A stretch of 64,000 nucleotides of DNA from Bradyrhizobium iriomotense (GTDB taxonomy: Bacteria > Pseudomonadota > Alphaproteobacteria > Rhizobiales > Xanthobacteraceae). The stretch covers positions 1-64,000 of the forward strand of contig NZ_BSOW01000026.1 in NCBI RefSeq assembly GCF_030160715.1, given 5' to 3'. A model generated the notes under the pieces. It did no database searches, was not told the DNA's origin, and saw only the letters and a program-made list of their open reading frames with translations. This document shows, one piece after another, positions 61,553-64,000 of this stretch (positions are counted from its first letter, which is position 1; every line of letters starts with the position of its first letter). The position numbers and the translations under genes are program-made.

Positions 61553-62323
61553 ATGCGACAGCAAGGCGCAGTGAGCCCGAGCGATGGTACTTCCGCGATC
61601 GTCGTCGTGGAGAAATTGATGAAGCGGTTCGGGCGCTTTACGGCGCTGAATGACGTCAACCTGACCGTCGCGAAGGGCGAGAAGATCGTTCTGTGCGGCC
61701 CCTCCGGCTCCGGTAAGTCGACCCTGATCCGCTGCATCAACCACATCGAGAAGCACGACGGCGGCCGGATCGTGGTCGACGGTGTGGAGCTGATGGATCG
61801 CATGGCCGATATCAACAGCGTTCGCTGCGAGGTCGGCATGGTGTTCCAGAGTTTTAACCTGTTTCCGCATCTCTCGGTCGTCGAGAACTGCATGCTGGCG
61901 CCGATGAAGGTGCGAGGGCTCTCGCGTGCCGAGGCGCACGAGCGCGCGATGGGCCTGCTCAGGAAGGTCCGCATCGACGGTCAGGCGGACAAATATCCCG
62001 CGCAGCTCTCGGGCGGCCAGCAGCAGCGCGTCGCCATCGCTCGCGCGCTGTGCATGCAGCCGAAGATCATGCTGTTCGACGAGCCGACCTCCGCGCTCGA
62101 TCCCGAGATGGTCAAGGAGGTGCTGGACACGATGGTGCAGCTCGCAGGCGAGGGCATGACCATGGTGTGCGTGACCCACGAAATGGGCTTTGCGCGCGAG
62201 GTCGCCGACCGCGTCGTGTTCATGGACCAGGGCAGCATCGTCGAAGAGGGAGAGCCTGCGAGTTTCTTCCGCGCGCCTCGCACGGAGCGCGCAAGGGGCT
62301 TTCTCAACCAGATCATCCACTAG
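61553..62323 (+). CDS. gltL: Polar amino-acid ABC ATPase (GltL-like)
   Basis: 256 aa from ATG 61553, preceded by GAGGGAG. It has Walker A (GPSGSGKST), LSGGQQQRVAIARALCM, Walker B (IMLFDEPTSALDPEMVKEV) and VTHEMGFA, all typical of the HisP/GltL group. Last gene of the aminotransferase-importer operon. The 278 bp that follow (62,324-62,601) hold no recognisable gene and presumably carry the next promoter. Confidence 0.93.
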   Translation: MRQQGAVSPSDGTSAIVVVEKLMKRFGRFTALNDVNLTVAKGEKIVLCGPSGSGKSTLIRCINHIEKHDGGRIVVDGVELMDRMADINSVRCEVGMVFQSFNLFPHLSVVENCMLAPMKVRGLSRAEAHERAMGLLRKVRIDGQADKYPAQLSGGQQQRVAIARALCMQPKIMLFDEPTSALDPEMVKEVLDTMVQLAGEGMTMVCVTHEMGFAREVADRVVFMDQGSIVEEGEPASFFRAPRTERARGFLNQIIH

Positions 62324-62601
62324 AGGCGATGTGGCCGCGGGGGGCGCCCGCGCCGGGTCTTTCCGGTGCCCTCCGCACCCGCAGGCTGACCAGGGCACAT
62401 AGCTCGGGCCAAACAGGCCGCGAGAACGCCAAATCATGCCGTCTGCAATGCAAGAGGCGGCTTTATTCCCGCCATGGATGCTTTAAGGAAGGGCCTATCA
62501 GGGGCCAGGTCGGCCGCCCGCTTGCGGTGCGCGATCCTGGTTCAGGCAAAAGGGGTCGGGCCGGTTGGGCTCGCCCGACAAGATGAGAGGGATTTGAAGC
62601 A

Positions 62602-63453
62602 ATGATCCAAACCGTTGGTATCATCGGGGCCGGCACCATGGGGAACGGCATCGCCCAGATTTGTGCCGCGGCCGGGCTTTCGGTCTTGATGGTCGATATC
62701 TCCGATGCGGCGGTCAACCGCGGGATTGCGACCGTCGGCGGCAGCCTGGAGCGCCTGGTCAAGAAGGAGAAGATGTCGGCGGCCGATCGCGAGGCGACGC
62801 TCAAGCGCATCACCGGCACGACCGACCGCGCCAAGCTCGCCGACTGCGACCTCGTGATCGAGGCCGCCACGGAAAATGAAGAACTTAAGGTCAAGATCCT
62901 CAAGGATCTCTGCGCGACGCTGTCGCCGCGCACGCTGATCGCCACCAACACCTCGTCGATCTCGATCACCAAGCTCGCCGCCGCGACCGATCGTCCCGAT
63001 CGCTTCATCGGCATGCATTTCTTCAACCCGGTGCCGGTGATGCAACTGCTGGAGCTGATCCGCGGTTTGCAGACCTCCGACGACACCCACGCCAAGGCGC
63101 TCGATTTCGCCCAGCGCGTCGGCAAGGTCGCGATCACGGCCAAGAACAGCCCGGGCTTCGCCGTCAACCGCATCCTGTGCCCGATGATCAACGAGGCGAT
63201 CTTCGCCCTTCAGGAGGGGATCGCGACGGCCGAGGAAATCGACGCCGGCATGAAGCTCGGCTGCAACCACCCGATCGGGCCGCTGGCGCTCGCCGATCTC
63301 GTCGGGCTCGACACCATGCTGTCGGTGATGGAGGTCTTCTACAAAGGCTTCAACGACCCGAAATATCGGCCGGCGCCCTTGCTCAAGGAAATGGTCGATG
63401 CCGGCCATCTCGGCCGCAAGACCGGCCAGGGCTTCTACACCTACGGCGCCTGA
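62602..63453 (+). CDS. hbdA: 3-hydroxybutyryl-CoA dehydrogenase
   Basis: 283 aa, the standard length. The Rossmann NAD motif GIIGAGTMGNGIAQICAAAG is at about 7-26, the catalytic His-containing motif GMHFFNPVPVMQLLE at about 137-151, and the C-terminal 3HCDH domain (about 185-280) has SPGFAVNRILCPMINEAIF and NHPIGPLALADLVGLD. It oxidises (S)-3-hydroxyacyl-CoA (or makes it for PHB or fatty acid use) with NAD(P). It has its own terminator, so it is monocistronic here. Confidence 0.93.
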   Translation: MIQTVGIIGAGTMGNGIAQICAAAGLSVLMVDISDAAVNRGIATVGGSLERLVKKEKMSAADREATLKRITGTTDRAKLADCDLVIEAATENEELKVKILKDLCATLSPRTLIATNTSSISITKLAAATDRPDRFIGMHFFNPVPVMQLLELIRGLQTSDDTHAKALDFAQRVGKVAITAKNSPGFAVNRILCPMINEAIFALQEGIATAEEIDAGMKLGCNHPIGPLALADLVGLDTMLSVMEVFYKGFNDPKYRPAPLLKEMVDAGHLGRKTGQGFYTYGA

Positions 63454-63479
63454 CGGCGCCGACGCCTGCGGCTATATCG

Positions 63480-63510
63480 GGGGCGGCGCCTGACTGGCGT
63501 CGCCCCTTTT
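63480..63510 (+). terminator. Rho-independent terminator of hbdA
   Basis: An 11-bp GC-rich stem with one mismatch (63480-63490 with 63496-63506), a 5-nt loop and a TTTT run lies 27 bp after the hbdA stop. The remaining sequence to 63,768 shows no gene. Confidence 0.8.
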
Positions 63511-63768
63511 GCCTTGCGGTCGAGCATCGGTTCCCGCCGGCGACGGAAACTCAATTCATCCCGGAGTTTGCGCCCCGTCAAACAGGACGGCGCAGCCGGC
63601 CTGTACTGATCATGCGAAGCCTTCGCAAAAGCTGGTGACGCGGAGCGAGAGTGAAGAGCTCGCGCCGGGGCGGACGCTTTTGAAGCCGTCGATGATCGCA
63701 CCGGAGGTGAAAAGCGCGCTCGGCTTGGCCGAGGTGAATTGAACCGGCAGACCGAGAACCCTTCCGCG

Positions 63769-64000
63769 ATGACCGTCATCGAAATCGACCATTCCCGCAC
63801 CCGCGCCAAGGGCGCCGTGGCCGGTGCAAGCAAGCCGGCCAAGGCCCGCGTCAAGCGGGCCGGGCCGATCGGGCCGCAAGCCGTCTCAGGGCGCATGCGG
63901 CGGATCAAATGGGCCATCCTCGTCCTGACGCTGTCGATCTATTACGTCACGCCGTTCCTGCGCTGGGACCGCGGGCAGAACGCGCCCGATCAGGCGGTGC
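63769..64000 (+). CDS. ccoG: N-terminus of a CcoG/FixG-like cytochrome oxidase accessory protein (runs off the window)
   Basis: The frame opens at ATG 63769 and stays open to the last base, giving 77 residues. After a basic, Ala/Lys-rich cytoplasmic lead comes RMRRIKWAILVLTLSIYYVT then PFLRWDRGQNAPDQAV. A TM helix followed by the LRWDRG...PDQAV motif is characteristic of CcoG/FixG. This polyferredoxin acts in copper reduction for cbb3-type oxidase assembly. The 4Fe-4S motifs would lie beyond the window, so the call rests on the N-terminus alone. Confidence 0.65.
   Translation, partial: MTVIEIDHSRTRAKGAVAGASKPAKARVKRAGPIGPQAVSGRMRRIKWAILVLTLSIYYVTPFLRWDRGQNAPDQAV

Noticed and set aside
1..64000. 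CRISPR arrays, rRNA genes and intact insertion sequences
   Set aside because: No regularly spaced repeats, rRNA-like sequence or transposase reading frame was seen in the window.

Overview
The window reads as chromosome from a high-GC, metabolically versatile alphaproteobacterium, most likely Bradyrhizobium or a close Nitrobacteraceae relative. The basis is GC-rich codon use, a GTTC-N7-GTTC LexA box in front of dinB, the many ABC importers for amino acids, peptides and organic acids, a 2-aminobenzoyl-CoA/salicylyl-CoA type bifunctional oxygenase, and a CcoG/FixG-like start at the right edge. The genus is inferred from family resemblance.

Layout. (1) 1-11,096: a minus-strand operon (acyl/aryl-CoA ligase, LivG, LivH, LivM, substrate-binding protein, LivF), a gene-poor stretch with a decayed aminotransferase tail, a proline-rich exported protein and a tyrosine recombinase. 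It ends at a 46-bp 3' fragment of tRNA-Lys(CTT), read here as an attachment site. The integrated element therefore probably extends left, out of the window. (2) 11,182-20,665: a seven-gene minus-strand peptide/amide operon (M20 peptidase, binding protein, DppB, DppC, fused DppD-DppF, a second M20, an M24 hydrolase) with a divergent GntR/UTRA regulator. (3) 20,848-24,712: two tandem exported DUF1254 proteins with a divergent LysR regulator.

(4) 24,863-38,662: the most coherent system here, a hydroxyproline-utilisation locus. A GntR/FCD regulator and its putative operators precede a DapA-family deaminase, a D-amino-acid dehydrogenase and a Cys/Cys hydroxyproline 2-epimerase. A TetR regulator is followed by a complete Liv-type importer, a GAF protein, a prolidase-like amidohydrolase, a Cys/Thr trans-3-hydroxyproline dehydratase and a second prolidase-like amidohydrolase. 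Together they would import hydroxyproline or hydroxyproline peptides, as from plant cell-wall glycoproteins or collagen, hydrolyse the peptides, and feed carbon towards 2-oxoglutarate semialdehyde. The final dehydrogenase is not in the window.

(5) 38,696-43,844: SOS-type dinB, then an abmA-like bifunctional oxygenase/reductase with an acyl-CoA dehydrogenase behind a palindromic promoter. (6) 43,856-52,475: a GGDEF/EVL signalling protein, an exported caspase-like protein, a Tat-exported cyclase interrupted by an in-frame TAG, a CobW GTPase, HisC and a GlcD-like FAD oxidase. (7) 52,582-56,880: TetR plus a molybdenum hydroxylase whose [2Fe-2S] and Mo subunits are fused, paired with a PaoB-like FAD subunit with an extra four-Cys insertion. 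(8) 56,899-62,323: an IclR regulator divergent from a class V aminotransferase and a GltIJKL-type importer. (9) 62,602-64,000: 3-hydroxybutyryl-CoA dehydrogenase, a terminator and the start of a CcoG-like protein.

No complete tRNA, rRNA, CRISPR array or intact insertion sequence was seen.
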